This document shows positions 33,326 to 43,772 of a stretch of 64,000 nt of DNA, piece after piece. The notes beneath the pieces were generated by a model. The model did not search any database. It had not been told where the DNA came from and saw only the letters and a list, made by a program, of their open reading frames with translations. Numbering within the stretch: position 1 is the first letter of the stretch; the number at the start of each line of letters is the position of its first letter. This DNA is from Heterohyrax brucei (lineage: Eukaryota; Chordata; Mammalia; Hyracoidea; Procaviidae): assembly GCA_028571685.1 (NCBI GenBank), contig CM053164.1:42396501-42460500 (forward strand). Reading direction: 5' to 3'. The position numbers and the translations under genes are program-made.

Positions 33326-36300
33326 CCAATGTGGAGTGTGAAAGACGCACTTAGCAATAGGCTAGTTATTCCAGTTGGCCTTGATGTCTCCCAAGAGCAT
33401 GGTCCACAGATCCCACTCCTGCTACTCTGTCCTTGCAATATTGGGTTAAGATTAGAAAAGTTTTCAGTTTATGGTGAAGTCCAGTTAAGTTGATCTACTT
33501 TCTACTGTGTGCTCTCACTGCTTTCACCCAACCAAATTTCTATCAACTATCTAATCTATGACCAACCCTGTCCCTCCCTCCCCACTGTTGTAGCCATCAA
33601 AGGGTATTTTCTTCTGTGCACAAGTCTTAAATCGTTATAACAGTGGTTTCATACAGTATTTGTCCTTTTGCAGATGACTGATTTCACTCAGCATAATGTC
33701 TTCCAGCGGATTCCAGGTTTTGAGATATTTCATAAAATCATCATTGCTCTTTGTCATTGCATACTGTTCCCTTGGGTATATGTACCATAGTTTGTTTATC
33801 CATTCATTTGTTGTTGGTCATCTGGGTTGATTTCATCTTTTTACTGTTGTGGACTGTGCTGCAATAAACATTCATGTGCATGTATCTGTTCATGTGACAG
33901 CCTTTGTTTCTGTAGTATATCTTCCAAGCAGTGGGATTACTGGATCAAATGGTATATCTCATTCCAGCTTCTTAGGGAAGTGCCAAATTGCTTTGCAAAG
34001 AGGTTGTACCATTTTGCAATCCCACCAGCAGTATAGGAGAGTTCCAATCTCTCCACAGCCTATCCAGCATTTATTGTTTTGTGTTTTTCGGATCATGGTC
34101 AACCTTGTTGGAGTGAGATAGTATCTTATTGCAGTTGTGATTTGAATTTCTCTAATAGGTAATGATAGTGAGCATTTCCTCATGTGTCTTTTGGCTGCCT
34201 GGATGTCCTCTCTTGTGAAGTGTCTGTCCATCTCCTTTACCCATCACTTAATTGGGTTATTTACCTTTTTCTTCTTGATATTTTGCAGTGCCTTGTAGAT
34301 TATGGAGATCAGATGCTGGTCTGACATACAGTTGCCAAATATTTTTTCCCGTTCTGTAGGTGGTACTTTAACTCTTTTGATAGTCTTTGGATGAGCAAAA
34401 GTGTTTGATTCTTAGTAGTTGAAAACACATTCTACCAGAACTTATGGCATACAGCAAAAGCAGTGCTCAGAGTTCAGTATATCTCAATAAATGCATAAAT
34501 GCACACATCCAAAACAAAGAAAGGGCCCAAACCAAAGAATTAACCCTACAACTGGAACAAATAGAAAGAGAACAACAAAAGAACCTCTTGAGCACCAGGA
34601 GAAAACAGATAATAAAAATTAGAGCAGAACTAAATGAATTAAAGAGTAGAAAAACAACTGAAAGAATTATCAAAACCAAAAGCTGTTTTTTTGAAAAGAT
34701 TAACAAAATTGATAAACCATTGGCTGAACTCACAAAAGAAAAATAAGAGAGGAAATAAATAACCTGAATAAGAAATGAGACAACAGATGTCACGACAGAC
34801 CCAACTGAAACGAAAGAATTGGAATGCTATGAAAAATTTTACTCTGATAGATTTGAAAACCTACAGGAAATGGACAAATTTCTACCTACCAAAACTAACA
34901 CAAAGAGAAGTAGAACAACTTAATAAACCCATTGCAAAAGAAGAGACTGAAAAAGTACTAACAAAAAACCTAACAAGCAAAAAAAAGTCTTGGCCCAGAC
35001 AGCTTTCTGAAGAATTCTACCAAACTTTCAAGGAGGCATTCATACCAATGCTACTGAAGCTATCTCACAGCACAGAAAGGTATGGAACACTCCCAAATTC
35101 ATTCTATGAAGCCAGCATAACCTTGATTCTAAAGCTGGATAAAGATAGCACACAAAAAAGAAAATTACAGACCAATATCTCTCATAAATTTACATGCAGA
35201 AATTTTCAACAAAATCCTAGCCAATAGAATGCAACAGTGTATATATATATACATATATAAATAGTTTACCTTGCCCAAGTAGGATTCATACCAGGGATAC
35301 AGGGTTGGTTCGACATCGGAAAAGCAACTAAGGTAGTCAACCACATAAATAAAACAAAAGCTAAGAATCACTAGATTTTATTAATTGATGCAGAAAAGGC
35401 ATTTGACAAAGTCCAACACACATTCATGTTAAAAACTCTCAACAAAATAGGAATAGAATGGAAATCCCTCAGTGTAATAAAGGGTATCCGTGCAAAGCTG
35501 ACAGCCAACATCATTGTGAATGCAGAATGAAAGAATTCTCCCTGAGAACAGCAATCAGACAAGGATGCCCATTGTCACCACTTTTATTCAATATTGTTTT
35601 GGAGGTTCTAGCCAGAGCAATCAGACAAGGGGAAGAAATAAAGTGCATCCACACTGGTAAAGAAGAAGTAAAAGTATCTCTATCCGAGATGGTATAACCT
35701 GTGTACAGAAAACCGTAAAAAACCCATAAAAAAATAACTGGAACTAATAGAAGAGTTCAGCAAAGTATTAGGATATAAGATAAGCATAAATAAATCAGTA
35801 GGATTCCTTCACACCAACAAAGAGAATGTCAAAGAGAAAATCACCAAATTAACACCATTTACAAAGCCCCCAAGAAGATAAAATACCTAGGAATAAATCT
35901 AACCAGAGATGTAAGAGACCTGTGCAAGCAAAACTGTAAGACCCTACTGCAAGAAACCAAAAGATGCTTATGTAAGCAAAGAAACCTACCTTGCTGATGG
36001 CTAGGAAGACTTAACATTGTGAAAATGTCTATTCTACCCACAGTGGTCTATACATACAATGCAATCTCGTTACAAATTCCAATGTCATTTTTTTTTAATG
36101 AAGTGGAGAAACAAATCACTAACTTTGTTTGCAAAGGGAAGAAACCCCAGATAAACAAAGTACTACTAAAGAAAAGGAGCACAGTGGGATGCCTCACAAT
36201 ACCTAACATTAGAACCTATCACACTGTCACCATGGTAACAACAGCTTGGTATTGGCACAAAAACAGATATACAAACCAGTGAAACAGAATAGAGAATCCA

Positions 36301-38420
36301 GAAATAAACACCATCCACCTATAAATAGCTGATATTTGACAAAGGCCCAAAGGCTGTGAAATGAGGAAAAAACAGTCTCTTTAACAAATGGTGTTGGCAA
36401 AAATGGATATCTATCTGCAAAAAATGAAACAAGACCCATGTCTCACACCTTGCACAAAAACTAACTCAAAATGAATCAAAGACCTAAATATCAAATCTAA
36501 AATGATAAAAATTACAGAAGAAATAATAGGGCCAATACTTGAAGCTCTGATTCATGGCTTAAACAGACTACAAAATATTGCCAACCATGTACAAACAGTA
36601 GATGATAAAATAGATAAATAAGAACTACTAAGAATCAAACCCTTATGTTCATCCAAAGACTTTCTCAAGAGAGCAAACAGATGGCCTACAGACTGGGAAT
36701 AAATATTTGACAACCAGGTATCTGATCAATGTCTAATTTCCATAATCTACAAGTTACTGTGAAATATCAGCAAGCAAATGACAAATAACCCAATTATACA
36801 ATGGGCAGTGTATGGATAGACACTTCTCCAAAGAATACATCCAGGCAGCCAAAAGGCATGTAAGGAAGTGCTCATGATCATTAGTCATTAGAGAAATCCA
36901 AATCCAAACTACAATGAGATACCATCTAACCCCAACAGGGTTGGCACTAACCAAGAAAACACAAAGCATTGCATGTTGGAGACTGTGGAGAGACAAGTAC
37001 TCTTCTACACTGCTGTTGGGAATGTAAGAATGTAAAATGTGCAACCTGTTTAGAAAGCAATTTGATACTTTCTTAAAAAGCTAGAAATAGAAATATCATA
37101 TGATCCAGAAATCCCAGTGCTTGGAATGTATCCTACAGAAAGAAATAAGGGCTGTCACATGAACAGATACATGCACACGAATGTTTATTGCAGCACAGTC
37201 CACGATACCAAAAAGATGGAATCAGCCTAGGTGACCATCAATAGATGAATGGATAAACCAACAATGGAATGTATACACAATGGAACACTATGGAATGGTA
37301 AAGAACAATGATGATTTTATGAAGCATCTCAAAACCTGAAATCCACTGAAAGATGTTATGCTGAGGGAAGTCAGTCATCTGCAAAAGGACAGATATTGTA
37401 TGAGACCACTATTATAAACACTTAAGACTCAGGCACGGAAGAAAATGCTCTTTGATGGTTACAAGGGTGGGGAGGGAGTGAGAGAGTTTTACTTGTAAAT
37501 TAGATAGTTGTTAGGAATTCAGTTAGGTGAAGGGAGTGACAGCATGCAGTAGAAGGCAGGTCAGCCTAACCGGGCTACACTATAAGTTAATTTTTTTTTT
37601 TTTAATTCAACCCAACATTTCAAAGGACAGGGTAGTAGGGACAGGGATCTGCAGACCATGTTTTCAGGGAACATTGAGGCCAACTGGCATAACTGGTTTA
37701 TTACTAAGAGAGTGTTCTGCACCCCATATTGGTGAGTGGCACCTGTGGTCTTAAAAGCCAGCAAGCTGCCATTAAGAAACACCAATTTGTTCCAACCCAC
37801 TTGAACCAGGGAAAACTGAGAGCATCAAAGACGTGAAGAGAAATGAGCCTAGGAGACGGAAGGACTCATATGACTGGGAAACTATATCAGCAGGAGAACA
37901 GAAGAACTAGATGGTGTCCAGCCACCAGCAAAGACAGCACTGGCTGGAAACACAATGTAGAGTTCTGGAAGTAGCATGAGAGGAAAGGGTGTGCCAATCT
38001 AGAACTCTACTAAAGACCGGAATTGATGGTAGACAACCTTGAGGGTCCATTGAGAACATGGCTTCTAGACTTGCTATTAGTCCAGAGCTGGAACCACCAC
38101 TTCAAACAAAGAATGGACTGGAATTCGGGATACAGAGTGATGCATGTAGTGTGTATACTTTACGGTTTAATATACATGTGAGTCTATCCTACCGTTTTCT
38201 TTTTCAGAGGGGAGAGGAAAAGGTGGAGAGGAAGGGACAAGTGTTAGTCGGGTGGATATGAAGAGCGGAAAAGAAGAGTGTAAAAGAAGAGTGTGCTTTC
38301 ACAGAGTGAGGAGAGCAGATAGAGCTGCAGAGAGGCACATGCTTGGGATTTTTATATGGCAAATTGGCTTGGATTGTAAACTTCCACTTAACCACAATAA
38401 AAAAAAATTTTTTAAAAAGA

Positions 38421-38867
38421 GAGATTTTATTCTGTCACATTCCGGTAGGCTGCAAGTCCGAATTCAGGCATCAGCTCCAGGGAAAGATTTTCTCTGTTGG
38501 CTCCGGAGGAAGATCCTTGTTGTCAGTCTTTCCCTGGATTGGGAGATTCTGAGGCTAGGGAACCGACTCCTTTCCAGGGGTTGCATCCTGCTCCCACCAC
38601 TGTTTCTTGTTGGCATGAGGTCCACAAATGTCTTCGCTAGCTTCTTTTTATTACCATTATTATTATTATTTCAAGAAGTTGCTAGACGGCACAATACAAC
38701 CTTACACATTGAGTTCTGTCCCACCAACACAACTGCCACCTATCCTCCCTCATTAGCATCATAGATGCAGAGTTTCCAACATATAGGAATATCACACAAT
38801 ACCAAGAGTCACGGCCTAGCCAAATAGCTACACATATCTTTCGTGAGACTCAATTAAATCCATAACA
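38421..38867 (-). mobile_element. MaLR LTR, 3' end missing
   Basis: In minus orientation the LTR starts tgttatggatttaattgag at 38867 and runs to about 38421, where it meets the A-rich tail of the plus-strand L1. The last ~40 bp of the usual LTR end are absent. A short ATT-repeat lies at about 38655-38672. Confidence 0.75.
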
Positions 38868-40027
38868 TACCCAAAGCCTTATAACCTCTAACCTGTATTC
38901 TGTTTCCTAGACTATGGTTTTGCAATCTTCTGCTTCTCTGCACCTTCCTCTTTTTTTCCCACCCTCTGCACACCAGTGACCTTCACAGCTTCACAAGTCC
39001 TGTTCCCTTTCAACCTGGTTGATGAGCTCAGCCTTCTGTTCAAACAATTCACGGTCATCATCAATGAGAAAGCCATGAACATTGTGGTAATCTGGAAAGT
39101 TTAAGGGTGGGAGAGAATGATGGGTTTTGGATGACAAAATTTCTAGGCTTGGGGGATACAATGGAGCTAGGAGGAAAAACAGGCTTTTCTGGATACAATG
39201 AAGAAGGGAGTAGAATGAGGAGCCATACACATGTGAGGTTATTATAAGCATGGAGGCAGGAGCTGAGGGATCAGTGAATGAGTTTAAGTCCAAATAGGCA
39301 TTGTACTGCAGTGCCTATATGGATAGGAGAGGATGGACACTGAAAATGGACTCTCATGTGTTGGAAATGGGAAGTATTTGCATACCGAACCATTTGGGTG
39401 GGACTAGATGGAATCAGGCAGAAAGATTGGACTGGGGTCCTACCAGTACCAAAGGTGTAGGTGCACTTTACTCCACCCATGATGGCTATGATGCCAAGGG
39501 TCTGCCAGGCAACCAGGCACACCTGGCATTTCTCCTCCAGGCTAAGGATGGGTCAGTAATCAGGACATGCGAAGCAGGATCTGAAAGGAAACAGATCAGA
39601 GATCAGAGGAAGATCTACGGGGCTTAAAAAAAAAAAAAAAAACGAAAAGAAAACAAAGCCTACCAGGACCCTCCAACATACGGATCAAAGATACCTTGCA
39701 CATCACTATGTTTCAGAAAGTCTCCCCTGTTCTCAGGAAACTCCTCTTTCCAATACTTGTCGACGTATCTAGTGCTAGCTTACTTCATCAGGGCTGTGAT
39801 CTTAGGGCTTTGGCTGTAGGCAACATGAGTTCCCTTAGATGTCCTAAGATTTCCAGAAGGAAGTAGAAGAAAGGCTACCAGCTTCGAGGGAAGGCTCAAT
39901 GCTTCCTCAGGAATACCTCACCTCAGGGAACGTTAGGCACAGTTTCCTTAAAACTAAGTCCTATTGGTCCCTAGCAAAGGCCCAGAGAGTAAGGTAAGAC
40001 TGCATTCAGGAAGGGCAGAGAGGTCTT
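38868..40027. other. Unassigned DNA with an A-run and two overlapping frames
   Basis: An A-run at about 39626-39643 follows a 108-codon plus frame (39301-39627). On the minus strand frames 39271-39522 and 38991-39293 have somewhat protein-like composition. No family was recognised. A processed pseudogene is possible on either strand, but intergenic sequence is equally consistent. Confidence 0.4.
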
Positions 40028-40451
40028 CATTGTTGTTGTGGCTAGGTGCTGTTGATTTGGTTCTGACCCACAGTGATCCTATGTACAACATAATGAAACA
40101 CTGCCTGGTCCTGCACCATGCCACAATTGTTTTTATGACTAAGCCCATTGTTACAGCCACTGTGTCAGTACATCTTGTTGAGGGTCCACTTCTTTTTTGC
40201 TCTCTCTCTCATTTTACCAAGTGTGATGTCCTTCTCCAGGGATTGATCCCTCCTGACAACATGTCCAAAATATGTAAGATGCAGTTTTGTCATCCTTACT
40301 TTCAAGGAGCACTCTTGTTTTACTTCTTCCAAAACAGGTCTGTTTCTGTTGGCAGCCCATGGTACATTCAATATTCTCCAACACCACAGTTCAAAGGCAT
40401 CAGTTCTTCTGTCTTCCTTATTCATTGTCCAGCTTTTGTTGCATGTGAGAT

Positions 40452-40998
40452 CTGACAATTAAGTTCTCAAACTCATCCTAGGAAAAGTACTACATACCTC
40501 ATTGCTGAATATCACTATGGTCACCTTAGAAGTACTCCCCTTGGGAATCTATCCACCAATGCCAGAGCCTAGTCCACTCTTAAAAGCAATTTTGGAACCC
40601 TTTTTGTGGAATGGCGACCAGAGCTGTCATTGTATTACCCTTGATGTCCTGAGTGTCATCAAACTGTCTTCTTTTCAATATTTCCTTGATCTTTTGGTAA
40701 AGAAAAAGTCACTGGGGGCCAGATCAGGTGAGTAGAGAGGGTGTTCTAATACAGTTATTACTGGCTAAAAACTCCCCCATAAACAACTACACCCCTAAAT
40801 TCACATGCTTGCCACCTTGCCACCATGTGCAATGGCCATTCCAGAAAGAGTTCCAAAATTACTTTGAAGGGTGGACTACGTACTGACATTGGTGCACACT
40901 TTCCCAAGGGGAGCACTTCAAAGGTGAATGTAGTGATCTTCAGCAGTGATGTATGTAGCACTTAAAACAATTAATTTTTCAGACTTAATTTGTCAGAT
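40452..40998. mobile_element. Fold-back mariner derivative (two inverted 3' ends)
   Basis: The insert starts tgagatctgaca and ends tgtcagatctca, a perfect 12-bp inverted repeat. Homology between the two arms extends inwards about 160 bp (40452-40615 against 40837-40998 reversed). The left arm, read on the minus strand, encodes the mariner transposase C-terminus with YSPDLAPSDFF near 40710-40740. The right arm repeats the same C-terminal sequence in the opposite direction. It lies in the RTE at a site where TA is kept on the right and decayed on the left, fitting mariner insertion at TA. Confidence 0.75.
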
Positions 40999-42054
40999 CT
41001 CATATGATGCAATTGAAAATACCGTAGCTTGTATCAGGTGCACTTAAACTTCATGGTGACATCTTTACTCAACACTTTAAAGAGATCTTTTGGAGCAGAT
41101 TTTCCCAGTGCAATGCATCTTTTGATTTCTTGACTGCTGCTTCTATGAGCATCAATTGTGGAACCAAGTAAAATGAAGTCCATGACAACTTAAATCCTTT
41201 CTCCATTTACCATAATGTTGCTTACTGGTCCAGTTGTGAGGATTTTTGTTTTCTTGATGTTGAGTTTCGATTATTATTGAAGGTTGTGGTCTTTGATTTT
41301 ATCAGTATGTGTTTGAAATCTTCTTTACTCTCAGGAAGCGAGACTGTGTCATCTGCATAAGACAGACTGTTAATGAGTCTTCCTCCAATCCTGATGCCTC
41401 ATTTCTCTTCACATAGTCCGGCTTCTTGGATTATTAGCTTGGCATATAGACCAAAAAGGTATGGTGATTGTAGACAACCCTGACACATATCTTTCCTGAC
41501 TTTGACCCATGCATGCAGTGTCCCCTTGTTGTGTTCACATGGCTGCCTCTTGACCTGTATAATTTGATTTGAATTCAGTGTTCAACACATCGAATCTAGT
41601 CTTGGCTCCTTTTGAGCACAGTTAGGCGTTCTGGTATTCTCATTCTCTTCAAAGTTATGCATAGTTTGCTATGATCCACACAGTTGAATGTCTTTACATA
41701 GTGAATAAAACAGGTAAACATCTTTATGGTATTCTCTGCTTTCAGCCACGATTCATCTGGCATCAACAGTGATACCCCTGGTTCCAATTCCTCTTCTGAT
41801 TCTGATGTGAATTTCTGGCAGTTCTCTGCCAATGTACTGTTGCAATCACTTTTGAGTAATCTTCAGCACAATTTTGTTTGCATGTGATATTGATGATATT
41901 GTTCAATAACTTTTGCATACAGTTAGATCACCTTTATTGGGAATAGGCATAAATATGGATCTCTTCCATTTGGTTGGTTACAGAGCCATCTTCCAAATTT
42001 CTTGGCATAGATTAGGACTTCCAGTACTACATCCATTTGTTGAAACATCTTTCT

Positions 42055-42473
42055 TTTTTAACTTTTTTATTATGATTGAATGAAAATGTACATTCCCATA
42101 TAAATTTGCATGCCCACCTATACGCAGCTCCCACTGCTCTCCCTGCCCGGTGACAGCACACTCTTCCTCTCTGCTCCATACATGTCTTATTCTCCCAACA
42201 AGCTCCTATCCCCTCCTCTCCACCCACTCCCTTTCCTCCAGTAAGAAGTCAGCAGGACGACACCCTATAGATGCATAGAGCCATAAAGTACGCACATGAT
42301 ATGGTTACTCTGTGTTGTCAAGTCCAATCCATTCCTGTCTGAGAGTTGACCTCCAATATTGTTTACAGACAGGGGCAGCATCAGGGCCAGGGGCCAGGCT
42401 CCCAGGGTAACTCTGAGGCCCGTGGACCATCAGTTGTAGTCTTTTAATGGAGGTTTCAGGGTGCACCCCTTTT
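42055..42473 (-). repeat. Extra LINE-1 3'UTR copy, tandem to the next
   Basis: 42062-42473 and 42479-42905 are near-identical L1 3' ends in the same orientation, starting ttattatgattgaatgaaaa and ttattgtgattgaatgaaaa. Either a 5'-truncated L1 inserted in the first element's A-tail, or the segment was duplicated. Confidence 0.75.
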
Positions 42474-43018
42474 TCTTTTTTTTATTATTGTGATTGAATG
42501 AAAATGTACATTCCCATATAAATAGCATGTCCACCTATATGCAGCTCCCACTGATCTCCTTGCCTGGTGACAGCATACTCTTCCACTCTACTCCATACAT
42601 GTCTTGTCATCCCAACAATCTCCTATGCCCTGCTCTCCACCCTATCCCCTTCTCTCCACCCACTCCCCTTCCTCCAGTAGAAGGTCAGCAGGACAACATC
42701 CTATAGATGCATAGAATCATAAAGAGCACACATGATATGGTCACTCCGTGTTGCCAAGTCTAATCCATTTCTGTCTGAGAGTTGACCTCCAATATGGTTT
42801 ACAGACAGGGAAAGCATCAGGCCCGGGAGCCATGGTCTCAGGGGAACCCTGAGGTCCCTGAACCATCAACTGTGGTATTTTAGCGGAGATCTCAGGGTGC
42901 ACCCCTTTTTATTCTTGTGTTGCCAGTTAGACTCAACTTTGTGAGCTCCACATGGCTGGTGGCCAGACACCTTCTGGTTCTTCCAGTCACATGTCACTGT
43001 CATCACTCATTCACGTGG

Positions 43019-43772
43019 TGCCGGGAGCCAGCCCCAGCAACTTTTTCGGGCCCATGGAGGGCGGGAAACGGCGTCGGCGGAAGAAAAAAATGAGACAGAG
43101 ACAGGAAAGAGTTTTGGAGAAGAATGGCAGCCCGTCAAGGTCTGTTTTTCTTTATTTTTTATAGTTGAGGTGACATGACTTTCACCCTGCCCCCTGACCA
43201 CACAAGCTATTGGCTAACTTGAAACCAAAACTTCGTGGTCTTGTTTTTTGTCAAGGCCTTCTAGATAATGGTCTGAGGCAGGTGTGTTGTGGTGATAATT
43301 TACAGTGAAAACAAAGTTATGCCCCGAGCTCAATCAGCCCTACCTATACCTCAAGGTTAAAAGGTACAGGAGGAGAGGTCTAAAGGTTATAATCTTTATT
43401 TGTTCCTACTTTGCTCTTTATTTTATCTCTTCCTGTGGAGACAGTAAACACCTACTGTCCCCCACCCTATGCCTTTCTTAAACTGTTCTAAGAAGGGTAG
43501 TTCTTTTCACATGGGAGGGGAGTGTGCAGTTGGGGGAAGTCAGCGGGGCTGGGCCGGCCTTGGCATTCCCAGGCTGGGTGTTCCCAGGCTGGGCATTCCT
43601 GGGCTCAGCATTTGTCCTTGTGCCAGGAGATGAGGGGATATTTTTGAGGAGAGTTTAATTAGGATGAAAAATATACAGCCAGAAATATGTCAGGGGTGGG
43701 ATGGGTCTGCCCACCATCACATAGGCTTGTGGCTTTGCTCACAGAGGTCTTTGTTGGTGACGGGCTTCAGTA
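43019..43772 (-). mobile_element. Solo LTR, class II (ERVK-like)
   Basis: The insert begins tgccgggagccagcc at 43019 and ends ..cttcagta at 43772. Flanks are acgtgg (43013-43018) and atgtgg (43773-43778), a 6-bp duplication differing by one CpG-type C/T change. Read on the minus strand, an AATAAA near 43150 is followed by a tctctgtctcattttttt stretch and a terminal ..ggctcccggca, as in R-U5 of class II LTRs. The other end reads TA instead of TG. U3 holds a short tandem repeat (about 43560-43610). No internal genes remain. Confidence 0.7.

Larger units (their letters stand above)
28909..34419 (-). mobile_element. 5'-truncated minus-strand LINE-1 inserted in the plus-strand L1
   Basis: A T-run at 28909-28914 (the A-tail on the minus strand) opens into the L1 3'UTR (28915-29082, 32611-33060, 33326-33730). 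ORF2 C-terminal sequence follows to 34419 and the element ends there. A TSD of about 14 bp (tgaaaatacactct / tgaaaacacattct, two differences) shows ordinary target-primed insertion. A MaLR LTR and later an RTE entered it. The truncated 5' end is normal for L1. Confidence 0.85.
25760..38420 (+). mobile_element. Plus-strand LINE-1 with monomer promoter, split by a nested stack
   Basis: L1 parts in order: tandem-monomer 5'UTR (about 25820-26540), ORF1 region (about 26780-27640), ORF2 endonuclease (about 28060-28908), then after the insert ORF2 linker, RT and C-terminus (34421-37300), 3'UTR (37330-38390) and an A-rich tail to 38420. The insert at 28909-34419 is bounded by tgaaaatacactct (28895) and tgaaaacacattct (34420). 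Frames are broken: around 35680 the FADD site is lost. The exact 5' start and outer TSD were not determined. Confidence 0.82.

Noticed and set aside
34467-34793. 108-codon minus-strand frame with hydrophobic runs
   Set aside because: It is the antisense shadow of the L1 ORF2 linker read on the plus strand at 34444-34746.
38252-38764. 170-codon plus-strand frame, the longest in the window
   Set aside because: It spans the L1 3'UTR, its A-rich tail and an antisense MaLR LTR, three unrelated elements.
39964-40455. 163-codon plus-strand frame
   Set aside because: Antisense of the minus-strand RTE 3' coding region and tail.
43560-43610. CRISPR-like or regulatory direct repeats (cattcccaggctggg)
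   Set aside because: Three imperfect adjacent units without unique spacers; a short tandem repeat in an LTR U3.
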